64,000 nt of DNA, from positions 41,162,348 through 41,226,347 of the forward strand of contig NC_134825.1 of assembly GCF_004210375.1 (NCBI RefSeq). Direction: 5' to 3'. The translations under genes were made by a program, and so were the position numbers. Below are positions 12,567-24,674 of the stretch, in pieces. Within the stretch, counting starts at the first letter, position 1, and the number at the start of each line of letters is the position of its first letter. The stretch is from Tachypleus tridentatus (taxonomy: Eukaryota > Arthropoda > Merostomata > Xiphosura > Limulidae). The notes under the pieces were generated by a model, which saw only the letters and a list, made by a program, of their open reading frames with translations, was not told the origin of the DNA and did no database searches.

Positions 12567-12832
12567 GACTTGACAAGGTGATTTAGACACCCGACTTGTA
12601 ATCTTAGAGTCCAGAGTTCGAATCTTTATTGCACCAAACATGATTGCCCTTTTAGCAGTGGGGGGTAATGTAAAGTGACGGTCAATCCCACTATTCTTTG
12701 TAAAGGAGTAGTCCAATAGTTGGCAGTAGGTGGTGATGACTTGTTTCATTTCCTCTAGTTTTACACTGCTAAAATAGGGACGGATATCGCAGATAGCCCT
12801 CTTGTAGCATTGCGCGAAATTCAAAACAAACC
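12567..12832 (+). mobile_element. SINE family 1, old copy (unit A)
   Basis: Full-length but diverged: head with GACTTGTAATC and GAGTTCGAATC, body with GGTCAATCCCACTATTC and TAGGTGGTGATGACT, tail GCGCGAAATTCAAAACAAA. The unit C counterpart is 42181-42445. Confidence 0.88.
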
Positions 12833-13700
12833 ATAGAATCCCAATATATTTCATTCTATATCTGTTTACGTTATTTCAATTTATAATGAACTGAGCCTTC
12901 GATTTAATCTCTTTTAGTGTTATTATCATAAGTTCTGTGGTTAGTTCGGAAGTAAACTGGAAAAAAGTTTTTTGTTGTGAAAATATCTACAAATTATTCG
13001 TGAACATGGTCAAACTTCTAGCAAAACAAAACCTAAAACATCTTTGAAAAAGTAGGTTGTCACTCCTTGTCTCTAATGCTATTAAAATCATGATTCTCAA
13101 AAATAACAACAAAGAAATGAAATAAAGCTGTCGTAGCTTGTCAGAAATATGTCTAGATCCAGCTATTAGTTTTACTAGCCGATCTTCCAGAGACACAGAC
13201 TGAACTTTTTTGTTCTTTCAAGATTCAACCATATCACAATCACGTACTAGATTTTTTCACAAACATTAGTTCTAACCTCATTACATATATATACTTAATA
13301 AAACAACATAAACATAAGATTTAGTCAAATATCTTGATTATTTAAAAGTATAGAGAATAGTTCCAGAACTCTCACTTGGTTGATGATAAGGAACGCTAAT
13401 TTTGATTCATACGAAAACTATTATCTTACTGACAAACATGTTTGTTTGTTTTTTCGTTTTTGTTCTACTGAATCACGAGCAATTAAAATACTCAACTCAA
13501 ATCTGTTTTCTTCGTAGGTAACACTAATAAGTACACAATTTTCATAATTTGTATAGGGGTATGTGAAGAACGTGCAGTTACTATATTGAAGCTGTGCATT
13601 AATAATTAATAAACACATAACCGGTAACAACATTAGTAGTTTAAACTAGATTTCGTAAAATGAATGCGGGACTCTAGTAGATAAAGAAAATTCGTGAAAT
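12833..13700. other. Array sequence without genes
   Basis: Shared with unit C 42446-43312 and absent from B. Short open frames on the minus strand differ in ends between A and C and show no family signature. Confidence 0.6.
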
Positions 13701-13773
13701 TATTGGCGTTGTGTGGTTTCGATTCACGAATTTTGGGGTTATTAGCCCAGCACACTTTTATTGCGTCTTTCTG
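13701..13773 (-). pseudogene. Degraded initiator tRNA-Met, inverted (unit A)
   Basis: Read in reverse it keeps GTGTGCTGGGCTAATAACCCC and the T-arm TGAATCGAAACCACAC of the initiator tRNA. The anticodon is changed to TAA-like and the acceptor stem no longer pairs. The copy at 43313-43385 in unit C is almost the same. Confidence 0.75.
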
Positions 13774-15090
13774 ATATTATTGTACAGTCTTAATAATAAA
13801 GCTTACGAAGGTTAATAAATAAACGTTTTTAATCGTATTTTCAAATATTGTATAATAAATAACAATATTATTGAAAATTGTATCAACGTCACACCTACTA
13901 TCAGTTTTATGTACGTAAGCTCCATGACGTTAAGCCTAGAAAAAAATATTTTTTAGTTATTTTAAAAGGAAAGAAAAATACAATAGTTATTCTCCGAAAT
14001 TCAATTTATGAGTTCGATAACATATCATCATTTATGACGAAAAATTTACCAAGCTCGTATACAGTAACGACGGTTATGTGTTCGTCGTTGGTTGATGTTG
14101 TTTTCTATATAAAACTTGTAGTTAGTATGAAAGTTATATATCAATTTAGCTACAATGTGGAATTCTAATAAGCTGAAATTTACATGTTTTGAATTCACAC
14201 AAATACTTTGTTACTTTACACACACAAAAGAAAAATATTTGTTCCTTTATATAATTAGCAATAGTCGAAGGTTGAACATACTTTTGCGTATCTTCAACGT
14301 CCTTAAAAGATTAAACAAGTCTTACCCCTTCCTAAGAGGCTCAAAACTCTTTTCACGAAAAATGTAGTTTAAAAGTTCGAAGCAAATACGTTTTTAATTC
14401 TAACACTGCTCTGCATTCGATAACATCGGTACTTTACATTTTTTGGGCATGTTTTGATTTTTAAGTTAGCTTCACTGACTAAAGTCATGTTTTAAAGAAT
14501 AATATTCATCTGAGTATCGGGTTACCGGCTGAGACAACCGAGGGGAATCGTACCTCTGATTTTAACGTTGTAAAACCCAAGTCTCCGTGGAATGTGGTAC
14601 GTTTTTGAAGTTAATTGACCCAGGTTAGTCGTCACTAAACTTTGGCACGAGATCACAAACCATAGAACTATATTATTGCATTCGCTTTTTCTTTCTGGAT
14701 ATTTGGATATGCTGAAATTTCGATACCCAGGATGGTCAATTGCAAAGTACCTCATTATTGTATTAAAATATTCATTTGAACATTCATGATAAACTATTTT
14801 CAAAACTCACTTTCCTTGACACATTTTGATTTACTTACATAAAAAAAAGAAATTATTTATGTAACTTAAAACGACATTTCCTACGACATAGTAATATATT
14901 AAACTATGAAGCTGTTGTTAGCTAGAGTAACCAGACTTTGTTAGTAGAAAAATTAAATATCACAAAATAAATATTTCTTTTTACGAGAGATAGAACCTGA
15001 CATTATAATTCTACAGTTACTATGGAAATATTGTAGAAAGCAATGCAAAAGGATACAACTCTATTACTCGGAAAAGAGAATTTTTCTATA
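13774..15090. other. Array sequence without genes
   Basis: Shared with unit C 43386-44708, and in a much older, diverged form with 51030-51600. It contains a third-family SINE remnant at 14513-14592. No gene seen. Confidence 0.6.
14513..14592 (-). mobile_element. SINE family 3 remnant (unit A)
   Basis: In reverse: TTTTACAACGTTAAAATCAG, AGGTACGATTCCCCTCGG and TGTCTCAGCCGGTA, which is the tRNA-like head and start of the body of the third family. The counterpart in C is 44125-44200. Confidence 0.65.
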
Positions 15091-15168
15091 TGTCTCCATA
15101 TTTGAGTAGTGTAGGTCTAGAGGGAAGGTAGCTAGTCATCTCCACTAACCACCAACTATTTGGTTTCT
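15091..15168 (-). mobile_element. SINE family 1 fragment (unit A)
   Basis: Only the central block survives (GTGTAGGTCTAGAGGGAAGG, then CACTAACCACCAACT). The counterpart in C is 44709-44785. Confidence 0.7.
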
Positions 15169-15624
15169 TCTTTACTTATTATGGCGAGAATGAACAATAC
15201 AGTATGCATCAAACAGAGTTCTGAAATTATGAAGTAAATCAGAAGCGTGATATTTTTTATTGGTACAACTTGTTTACATGGAAAATAAATTCACTTATCG
15301 TGATCTACAGATAATATTTATATAATAAAATTCATTCTATGTGTGCGTGTCGTTTAACTCATCGTACTGACTTCTAAGTGCTGCCCAATGAATCGTCTCA
15401 GACCAGAAGTTGCACAAAGGTAAAGCTTTTCACCCAGCCCCTAAGGGTACCCAGGTATTTGACGAAAACACTTTTGTTGTGGTACTCCAACAGCGGACCT
15501 AAAATCTGGCACTGTTTTAGATTAGAGCACGAAATAAGTGTGCCTACTAATTACCGTTCGTAACTTGGCTGAAGAAATTAAATATTCATAATTCATATTA
15601 TCTAACAGAAAAAGAATTGATTAT

Positions 15625-15897
15625 TTATTTTTGAAATTTGGGGAAAGCTACAGAAGGGCCATCTGCACTAGCCGTCCCTAATTTTAACGTAAAAGACAAG
15701 AGGGAAGGTAGCTAGTCATAACCACACACCGCCAAATCTTGGGCTACTCTTTTACCAACGAATAGTGGAGAGTTGATCGTCACGTTATATCACTCCCACA
15801 GATAAAAATGCAAGCATGTTTGGTGTGACGGGGATTCAAACTCTCGACTATCAAACTACGAGGCGAGTTCCTCAACTCTCTGGACATCTGGCTGGGC
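15625..15897 (-). mobile_element. SINE family 1, old copy (unit A)
   Basis: Full-length in reverse, from the tail (GGGGAAAGCTACAGAAGGGCC) to the head (GGGGATTCAAACTCTCGAC, ACTACGAGGCGAGT). Also at 28455-28733 (B) and 45240-45496 (C), so it predates the present units. Confidence 0.85.
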
Positions 15898-15910
15898 AAA
15901 AAGACAAATT

Positions 15911-15980
15911 TTGCAAAGCGCGGCTTTGATCCGTAGAGCTTAGGTTTATGGGCTCATCACGCTTCCACTGCACCACTATA
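15911..15980 (-). pseudogene. Degraded initiator tRNA-Met, inverted (unit A)
   Basis: In reverse it reads GTGGTGCAGTGGAAGCGTGA, then GCCCATAAACC, then GATCAAAGCCGCGC, a clearly recognisable initiator tRNA with changes in every stem. The unit B counterpart is 28744-28813. In C the region is deleted. Confidence 0.78.
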
Positions 15981-16056
15981 ATGTGGAAAAAAAATGAAAA
16001 CAGTAAATTTAGCATTACCATTGCTTTATAACAGTCCCTCATGCCTCCCGTTAGTT

Positions 16057-16330
16057 GTTTGTTTTTGAACTTCGCACAAAGCTACATGAGGGCTGTCTGT
16101 GCTAGCCGTCCCTAATTTAGAAGTGTAAGACTAGAGGGAAGGCAGCTAGACATCACCACCTACCGCCAACTCTTGGGCGTCTCTTTTACCAACGAATAGT
16201 GGGATTGACTGTACCATTATAACGCCCCCACGGCTGGGAGGGCGAGCATGTTCGGCGCGACTCGGGCGCGAACCCGCGACCCTCAGATTACGAAGCGCAC
16301 GCCTTAAAGCGTTAGGCCACTCCGGGCCCC
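16057..16330 (-). mobile_element. SINE family 1 (unit A only)
   Basis: Well-preserved full-length copy in reverse, ending in a head with CGAACCCGCGACCCTC and GCGTTAGGCCACTCCGGGCC. It lies in the 1.2-kb stretch that unit C lacks. I see none at the equivalent place in B. Confidence 0.9.
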
Positions 16331-17278
16331 CCTCCCGCTAAAAGTGTTGTTATTTGTTTATGTAAAAGTAACTGAGTAAAACCTTATAAACCTTATTAAC
16401 AGATGACGAAAATTAAGTTAAAATTTTATATCTTCAAACTTTCAAGTGTATTTTAAAAAGTAAAATTATATGTTAAGCAGTATTACCAGACTTTCAGTGG
16501 ACACAATTATTTTAAAAAATAGCCTCTTAAGCCTAATAATACTTTCAAGACAATGGTTGTTTAAACTTGAACATTATAGGAACAAATAAGAGGAGGTCTA
16601 CCTTTAATAATAATTATTATTATTATACAAAATATTTATTCCCTAATTTGTTTTATATTTCCTGGGAACAGATTTTCCACATTTTCGACGAAATATATTA
16701 ATTTAAATTCTTTGTGTCACTTATTTCATTTTCGCATATTCAAAAACACTATAACTATTTTTTAACTTACCGTGCATTTACGTACACTTTTTTAATTAAT
16801 AATTCTCTTCTATAACCAGAGTTTTGACACTATTTTACTCTTTTTCAATCATTCTTTCAATCATCGCGTCCGGTCCAAATGTGTACAATTGACCGTTGTT
16901 AATCTTTGAAGTATTTAAACATTGTTTTTCTTTCTTTAATGTTATTATTCTTCCCTCTTGCTTATCTGCCGCATTTTAATTCTCGCATCAATTCTGTTCT
17001 CGTCCCACTTAATTTAATAACTTTGATATATTTCTTTTATTCCATCTATTATTTAATGCACTAATAATAATGACAATATTTATATTTCCTTTTTTCTAAT
17101 TTATTATTTCTGTAGATTTCTTTTTTCCAATGAGAAATACATTGGAAAAAACTTTTTGAAAAATACTTTAGAAAATATACATTTTCTTATTTTTTATTTA
17201 TTTTTTCTTAAGTTTTAATATATATTTTTCATTCTGTCAAATCCTTTTGTAGTTTCTTGCTATTTCAAAGTGGCAAAG

Positions 17279-17377
17279 CATCCAACGCTAAAAACTAGGT
17301 TTCGATACCCATGGTGGGCAGAGCACAGACAGCCCATCCCCAAGCTTTACGCTAAACATAAAATAAACAGACATTTC
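17279..17377 (+). mobile_element. SINE family 2, truncated (unit A)
   Basis: ACGCTAAAAACTAGGTTTCG, ATACCCATGGTGGGCAGAGC and the tail TTTACGCTAAACATAAAAT. Orthologous copies at 30115-30238 (B) and 45648-45772 (C). Confidence 0.75.
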
Positions 17378-17606
17378 TTGCATTTTTCTTCTTGCTTAAC
17401 ATTCCACTGGATATGCCTTTAATAGTTTTTTTTTTATCTTATTTAATATTTAATGTTCATCAATAAAGTTACATTACTTTTTCAGAGCAACAAGCGCTAT
17501 ATCTAAATTTCTAATCTTCATTTCATACATTCCAGAATGTGTAGTTCTGTCTAATCCAACTGCTCATTTTAATATATCATACCCTAATCCTTTCCTTTTG
17601 CCCCTC

Positions 17607-17732
17607 AGTGGCTCAGCGGTATGTCTGCAGACTTACAACGCTAAAAACCTGGTTTCAATACTCGTGGTGAGCAGAGCACATATAGCCCATTGTGTAGCTT
17701 TGTGCTGAATTCAAAACAACAACAACAATTCT
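17607..17732 (+). mobile_element. SINE family 2 (unit A)
   Basis: Complete: CAGTGGCTCAGCGGTATGTC, ACTTACAACGCTAAAAACC, GCAGAGCACATATAGCCCA, and a tail of repeated CAA. Orthologous copies at 30757-30875 (B) and 45991-46122 (C), so older than the array units. Confidence 0.85.
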
Positions 17733-18977
17733 TTCATTTTTTTCATCTTTTCCTACATTATAATTCACTCCATTTCTGCTTACTTTAAATTATATTTATT
17801 GTAAACTTGAAAATTTCGTGACGATACTGGGATGAAAAATACTTTCATTATGCTGAGGTGTTTTAATGAAATCACCATATTAATCGTCACTTTGTGCAAA
17901 AGAAAAAAATTAATTACTTACAAAATATTTTGATTAAAATCAATAAAAATAACAATGTCTGAAAAACATAAAAAAATTACTGAAGCTGTTTTAATCAAAA
18001 GAGAACAGGATACATTGCTCCTGATTCTTTCATGTGCTTTGTATGACATTTCAAGTTTTCAAAATAAAATCATCTTTTTTGGTGTCAAGATTTCTATTTT
18101 GTTGTATCGTTTGCAGCGTATAATGAATTTACAATCGTTTCATTCAATGAAGAACTATTTTTGTTTCGAATCACACATAAATAACGAAATACTAAAGCCA
18201 ATAAAACTAAAACAAAAGAGACAATAACCCTAATATACCAAAGAAAGCAGAAATTAAAAAAAAAACCCATAAAACTAGCCACGTCTCTGTACTCATCTGT
18301 CACCATTTTGTTTTACTTATGTTTTTGTGCTATTACTCTATTATTTTTCTGTAGATGTGACTGAATAAAGCAATAAGAGGTAAAATAAAATAATTTCACT
18401 GTCTATAATTTCTTATAAAGAACTACAATAGAAGGAATGAGAAAAATATTTTACCTTCTAGGTCAGAGATGAAAGCATACGACTATCTTTTATCTGAAGT
18501 TTTACTAACATTTTGTACTGCTTTTCACAATAATATTTCGAAAATCAAGACTTCTAACTTCAGACACATAGTTTAGTAGTTTCTCGAAACTTCAGTCACT
18601 CATCGAGCCAAAGAAAACTTTTTTTAATTAAACAGAGTAAAGTCGAACACGACAGATAAGGAAAAATTGAGTTAAGTTTAGTGTGTCAGGAAAAGAGTTA
18701 AGAGCATGGTAGTTAGGGGAAAAACTTAGCGGTGTCCCCTTCTCTTGTTGCCCTGAGTACGTACTTATTTTGCTTAATGGTTAATCCAGGGCTGGCTAAG
18801 GTAGGTAATATAGAAGATACAGTTTAATATCAGTATGAAAAAGGTAGAAAATAAAGTGTGTTTTCCAATATATATAAAAAGAAAATCATGAAATTATAAA
18901 CACGGGCTGATTACTGTTTACGTTATGGTTTCTTTCTTTGCTAAATTGCCGTTTTGTCTTATTATAAACCTCGTTTT

Positions 18978-21299
18978 CTAGAGTATTCATAGTATGTAAT
19001 ATGTAATTTATTGAATACTTTAGAGTAATGTGGGATGTATATAAACGAGCTGTTACCAGTGTCTTCAGAATGCTAAGTTACCTAAATTATTCGTTCAACC
19101 GTGCGTGGCTCACCAGTAAGCTCGAGGGTTAATAACGATAAAATTCGAGTTGTATTCATGTGACTGACACAATGAACTTAACCTTACTTTGAACTCAAAC
19201 AGACAAACAGAGCCAAGTGACATTTATCAGAGTGTTTATCGTTACGAAGTATACTTTTTTGTAATTTGAAGGTTTCAAACAGTCTTTAACACTGTATGCT
19301 ATACACGTTTTACGTGATAGAAAATATACTTTTAACTTAAATGTACTCTTCTTGAATTTCATGTAAGTGTTGTGCAGCATTTAGTTTCGTATGTCACATC
19401 GTTATTCACGATTTTCACTAAAGTTACCGTGTACGCTTTGTTGCTAGGAAATTCAAGCATCCATAGACCAGTGGGTAACAATTCTCAGGATCTTTTGTAA
19501 AGGTACGCAAATCTATCTCCTATGGACTGGCCTAGTGCGTACATGTTAGACACTTGTATTGAAGCCCATCAAAAAATAACGATAAATTAAAGCCTACTAA
19601 ATTTGTTTGTACTTAAACACAAAGCTACGCAGAAAGCTGAACTGTACTCTACCCACGGGCATTGTAAGTCCACTAGGGGCAAAACATTTGAATTATCCAA
19701 TATGCATTTGCAACACTAAAGAGTTTCTCTTCTTAGAATAGATCCTTGTCCCAGCTTCATTGACCACAGTTATTTTCTAATTACATCAAACGCATTTTTG
19801 CAATATTTATCTTAAAACCACATTTTTTGTAAATATTCTATCATCGTTCACAAACTTCTCTTCATAACAATCAACAAACTAATTTCACTCGATATCAAAT
19901 AAATATTAGTATAAACTCTCCATCCTTGACGAACGTCACTAACCAACAAACACTTGATTTTTATAATTATGATTAACAATTCTGGCATTCCAAAGAATTG
20001 TGGCTGCGAGATTACATATTGAAAAGTAAATCACATCAACTTTCAGAAGGCACAGTAAGAATCAAGTTTAGTTTTTTTTTTTATATTCACGGATAACTGA
20101 ATTATACAATTGTGAATCTGTTTAAAATAGTAATGATAGAGACCTAAGGTTCAATCAGTGACTTTTAATTTCATAGAAAATCAGTTTTTTGTCAACACAT
20201 CCTAAACTAAGTAGTGAATTTTAAATCCATGACTTAAATATGAGAGATAACGTAAGCTTTATTCTCAACATACTAATAAGAATCTGTTATTTTCTTTTCA
20301 ACAATTACAAAACGCATCAATAAAAAAAGTCATTAATCTTAATACAAAGTATGATTTTATCTAATTAAGTAAAGAGGAATAATGACGTTTATGTGTGTTC
20401 TTTATCATTCAATATTATGTAATTATACAAATATTTAGATTACAATGTGACATTTCCCTCATGACAAAGTGTTTTTAAGAAAGTTCCACCATACACCTAA
20501 CTGATTTATTATGGAATACGAATCATTTTGGTTTTACTGAACCGTTTACAGAATAATTTTTCTTGAAGAGCACTTATTAAAAAGTAGGTTTATTATAAAT
20601 TGTTTTCTTCTGAAAGAGTGTTTGAAAAATTTTAACCATTAAAAACATCCAGGTATTGCTTTACAAAATCGTTATTTATGCACATGCGACAGAACGTTTT
20701 TTTCATAAAATTTAGAAATATACCTTTAAGAATTAAATTATTTTATAATGATGTGTTTATATTTTCCGATATATGAACAAAGTAGTGATTTTATCAGTTT
20801 TTGTTCAGAGTGTGGTATCAGAAGTGCAGAGGTTAATGACGACAAACCATGTCTTTATTATGTTAAAAATCACATATTTTACTGAGATTTAATATGTGAA
20901 GCTAAAGAAACAGTAACTTTTTGGTTAGAGGCAAAAATCTGAGAAAGTTCCTTTTGTTGAAATTATCAAGCAACTTGAGTTTTAAACTTAAATTTGTAAC
21001 GCTAGAGTATATTTCAACTAACACAAACTTTGAAGAAAGATATAAAATAAAACATATATTCGAAATAGCTAATAGTAATAAAACTATATTTATGTATATA
21101 CTTTATACGATGAACTATCCTTGACCCTAACATATCATTAACACATTGTTTTCTTCTAAGAATCCCTTTTGCTTCACCAAAAACTTTAAATACTCGTCAT
21201 AATTATTAATATTTTTGTACTTAGAAGTAAAAGTATTGTTGTTTTTATGAAGGGATATCTGGCGTCTGCCCACAAAGGTAACGAAACGCGGTAGCTAAG
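18978..21299. other. Array sequence without genes, unit B left part
   Basis: Diverged counterpart of A 1-2520, with several deletions. It includes the second-family SINE remnant at 19603-19670. No gene seen. Confidence 0.7.
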
Positions 21300-21321
21300 G
21301 TGTATAAGACCGCAGTCCTAC

Positions 21322-21514
21322 CTGACATGGCCAGACAGTTAAGTAATCTAAGGGTCGCGGGTTCGAATCCCCGTCATACCAAACATACTCGTCCTTTCAG
21401 CCGTGGTGGCGTTATAATAGTACAGTCAATCCCACTATTTGTTGGTAGAAAAGTAGCCCAAGAGTTGACGGAGGGTGGTTATGACTAGCTGTCTTCCTTC
21501 TAGTGTTATACTGT
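21322..21514 (+). mobile_element. SINE family 1, 3'-truncated (unit B)
   Basis: Head with GGTCGCGGGTTCGAATCC and most of the body. It breaks off after CTAGTGTTATACTG, before the tail. The same insertion is complete in unit D (48175-48451). A and C lack it and instead share a deletion at this place. Confidence 0.85.
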
Positions 21515-22240
21515 CCACCATTGTGCCCTAAGTAAAAATAACAATCGACTTTATACATGCAGCTGTTAGTAGTGACAGAACCAATGGGTTTCTTTTTAAA
21601 AAACGTAAGTATTTTTATTTGAATATTGTACATTTAACCATGACTTGTAGTAATTGAAAAAGAAACAGATTAAACAATTTGAACACGAACTTAGTACGGT
21701 CATGATATACTGATGTTACAGCAGGTAGAAGAGCGCCGGAAGAAAAAAGTGATTTTTTTTCTTCGATGTTGAGAAAATGTTTCTCGTAAAACGTGTTTTG
21801 TGACCTGTATGTAGAACTTGTTTGATTATTTACTAACGGAAGTTAAATAGATTTCACGACACTTTTTATGTGAATGAACAAAACATTTGAACATAAATTT
21901 TAAAATTGATGGTTATTTTAAATGTTCCACTACAAACACAGTTTGTTCAAATAGTGTATAATACTGATACTAAATGAAAACAGAATGTTTGAAAGAAAGA
22001 CCTAAAAGAAAGACACATGTCTGAAAAAGGGTATATGTCTATATATATTATTCAATTCATAGAAATACGTTTGATGCGAAAGTATTATATTATTTTTCAT
22101 CGTTTAAATAGCTTTTCAAAACACCTGTTTACATACTAAGATACCGTTGACGATGTATAGTTTAAATATATGAATCTAATATAAATCCTGATATATCACC
22201 TAAAAATCATATAGATATTACAGTAAGAGTTGCATTTCAT

Positions 22241-22305
22241 AGCAGAGTGGCGCAGTGGAAGCGTGTTGGTCCCACAGGTCAGTGGATCGAAACCACACAC
22301 TGCTA
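22241..22305 (+). pseudogene. Initiator tRNA-Met with deleted anticodon loop, unit B
   Basis: The 5' half, including box A, is identical to the intact genes. Seven bases are gone from the anticodon arm, so no CAT anticodon remains, and the T arm and acceptor stem carry several changes (CACACTGCTA in place of CACGCTCTGCTA). It cannot fold as a working tRNA. Box B (GGATCGAAACC) and a T run at 22314-22318 remain, so it might still be transcribed. Confidence 0.9.
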
Positions 22306-23409
22306 GCATTACGTTTTTGCAAATTCCTTTCTTGTTCATGAAAGTTATTTAATGTACTTTAAACTATGAAGTATTGCGAAAATTTTTTTGTTATCTATTA
22401 TATATTTCAATTTTTTGCTGTACGTATAATTACACTAGTTAGATTTAGTTTTAGTATTTTATTTTTACACGACTTCCTTCATTTTATATGTATATAGTTT
22501 GTTATAAACAAACCGCAAGATAAATAAAATTGAAAACACTGCGCTAATTGAAATGATCCCAGGATATATGGCATAGAATGTATCCTATAGTTTTGGAGGA
22601 AATAACGGAAGTAGAACTCATATTGCGATGGGGATTCATCGTCTACTAGTCTTAACATCCATTCGCCAGTTTCACGTAATAAGTTTGTTCCCACTTTCCT
22701 ATAATCAAATAGAATACATTACTTTCTTCTTCATCAAATGTGAATATCATTTTTTGCTTCCTTCTCTTTTCGTCTTGTTTAAAATTTATTTTGATATTTC
22801 AAATACTTTAACCATTTCTCTTTTCCTATATCTTTACTGTCTCTAAAAGACCTGTATAATATTCTCACGTGATTCTTCAACTTACAATTGCTGTTTTCAT
22901 TCTATTGTGGGATTCCATTTTATCATATGTAACAGACAGTTGCATATATATTTTTATGTCTTCCATAAATATTTTCCATAAATGACGTAAAACTACGCAT
23001 GCGTTAATAAATCATGCAGCACAGATATCTTTGGATTTAATTTGAATTTTTAATTTCATGTAGTGTAATGAAACACTGAGATAAAGAATATCGTTTGAAT
23101 AGAGTAAAACTTTCCTTTCCTTTTCTTTAACCAAGTAAAGTTAAATAAAAATGGTCCATTGATTGTAAATAATCTGGTTCTGTAAATAATATTGGATTAT
23201 TTTAATAAAATACTTCACTCTAGTGCTTTAAATACCTGATTATTATTTTCGAGTAATTGCCATTAATATTAAAATGTTCACCTTACAAACAATTAAGTTA
23301 ACATTTAACTATAATCAGATGGTAAAGTATTGTTCTTATCTCACATGTACACAATTACCTAGCGTCGTTACTACAGATTCGTCAGTAGAGTGAGTCGTTT
23401 TCTTTCCTA
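22306..23409. other. Unit B, shortened R segment, no genes
   Basis: Contains a short R-segment copy from 22984 (ACTACGCATGCGTTAATAAATC). Units A and C have lost this copy; D has it from 49945. No gene seen. Confidence 0.65.
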
Positions 23410-23687
23410 AAGCTGTTTGTTTGTTTTTTTTCGCGGAAAGCTACACGAGGACTATCTGCACTAACCGTCCCTAATTGAACAGTGTGAGACTAGAGGGAAA
23501 GCAGTTATTCACCACCATCCACCGCCAAGTCTTCGGCCATTCTTTTACCAACAAATAGCGGGATTGACTGTCACATTATAACGCCTCCACGGCTGATAGG
23601 ACGAGCATGTTTAGAGCGACCAGAATTTTTATCCGCGATTCATAGATTACGAGTCGAACGACTTAAACTATCTGGACCTTCTGGGCC
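23410..23687 (-). mobile_element. SINE family 1 (unit B)
   Basis: Full-length diverged copy in reverse, from the tail (GCGGAAAGCTACACGAGGAC) to the head (GATTACGAGTCGAACGACTT, CTGGACCTTCTGGGCC). A and C keep only its central 100 bases. Confidence 0.88.
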
Positions 23688-24674
23688 TCCTATCCTAAAG
23701 CAACAACAGAAAAGTGCAATTTCTTGCAGAATATCAATAAATGAATGGTGTCAGTTGCTTATGGAATGTGCGAGTTTAAATATTACTGCTTAAAAAGGTT
23801 GCATGTACATCATTTTAATCATTTTAGATCATAATATAAGCTTACAACGAATGTGACTGCATCTGAATTACTTTTATAGTTGTAAGGTCAGAGAATGCCT
23901 AGCGGAATGTCAGATAAGTATTTGTCCAAGTTTTTTCAAATTCAATGCGTTTTAAGAAGCTCATGTCGTTTGTTAGTAAAATATACCTATTTCTTTAGTG
24001 CTTCAATGTACAAAATATTGAGAACTAGTTCAGCGCTCATGGTACAATTATACAACTTTATGAAACATTCACTCCTACTGTGCAGATTATATAGATAACA
24101 GAATGTAAGTTATGAATATTTGTTTAAAGTTCTTCGATCTTTCCAGCTAAGATTCTCTTTTTCAACGTTATTACTAGTCTGTGCAACGCTACTTTTAATT
24201 TTTGGAAAATATTAGAACTGATATGAGAATGTTTTTGTTTAGTGTGCCACCTATCTGTAGAAATAAGAGTTCTTTTTTTAGAAGTTAGTAACGTGAATAT
24301 GACTGCTTATAGTGTTCACTACTGTGATGTGGTAAAACGTGAAAAATTTTCAGTTAAGTAACTTTAATTTCACATGTTTTCGATCTGTTATAGACGCCTT
24401 TTTGTAAGCTATTTAGTCTAAAGATGTTTTCGTTTAATGTTATTAGGTTCTCTGTTTCTTTTGAAAATATGTTATTGCTCGCAAAGCTGATTGTCTGGAG
24501 TAAACTTTTGACTAAGTGTGAAAATACTGCACAAAAAAAGTTCAGTTTCCAGACTCTTCAGTTAATAAAGAGTATATACATTTCTCAAGGAATTTTACAT
24601 TCCTATTAAAGTACTTAAGAAAAACACAACAACTTAATTATATCCATGTAGATGAGTTATGTAGTTGTAAACCT

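Larger units (their letters stand above)
1..18977 (+). repeat. Tandem unit A of initiator-tRNA array
   Basis: First of four head-to-tail units. The start is set at a landmark (AGTATTCACAG, base 5) that recurs at 18982, 31751 and 47632. Unit A matches unit C along nearly its whole length, typically with one to three differences per 60 bases in the lines I compared. It differs from C by an extra B-like tract (5144-7805) and by keeping about 1.2 kb (15.9-17.1 kb) that C lacks. It carries an intact initiator tRNA-Met gene, an hAT element, several SINEs and degraded tRNA copies. The window begins at or near the chosen landmark, so the array may continue to the left. Confidence 0.9.
16331..18977. 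other. Right part of unit A, no genes
   Basis: Non-coding sequence shared with B 28815-31746 and C 45497-47627, interrupted only by second-family SINEs at 17279 and 17607. Short TAA/ATT runs occur near 16606. The open frame 17955-18227 recurs in C in altered form and shows no protein family signature. Confidence 0.65.

Noticed and set aside
12540-12854. 104-codon minus frame, also at 42154-42468
   Set aside because: Reverse strand of an old family 1 SINE.
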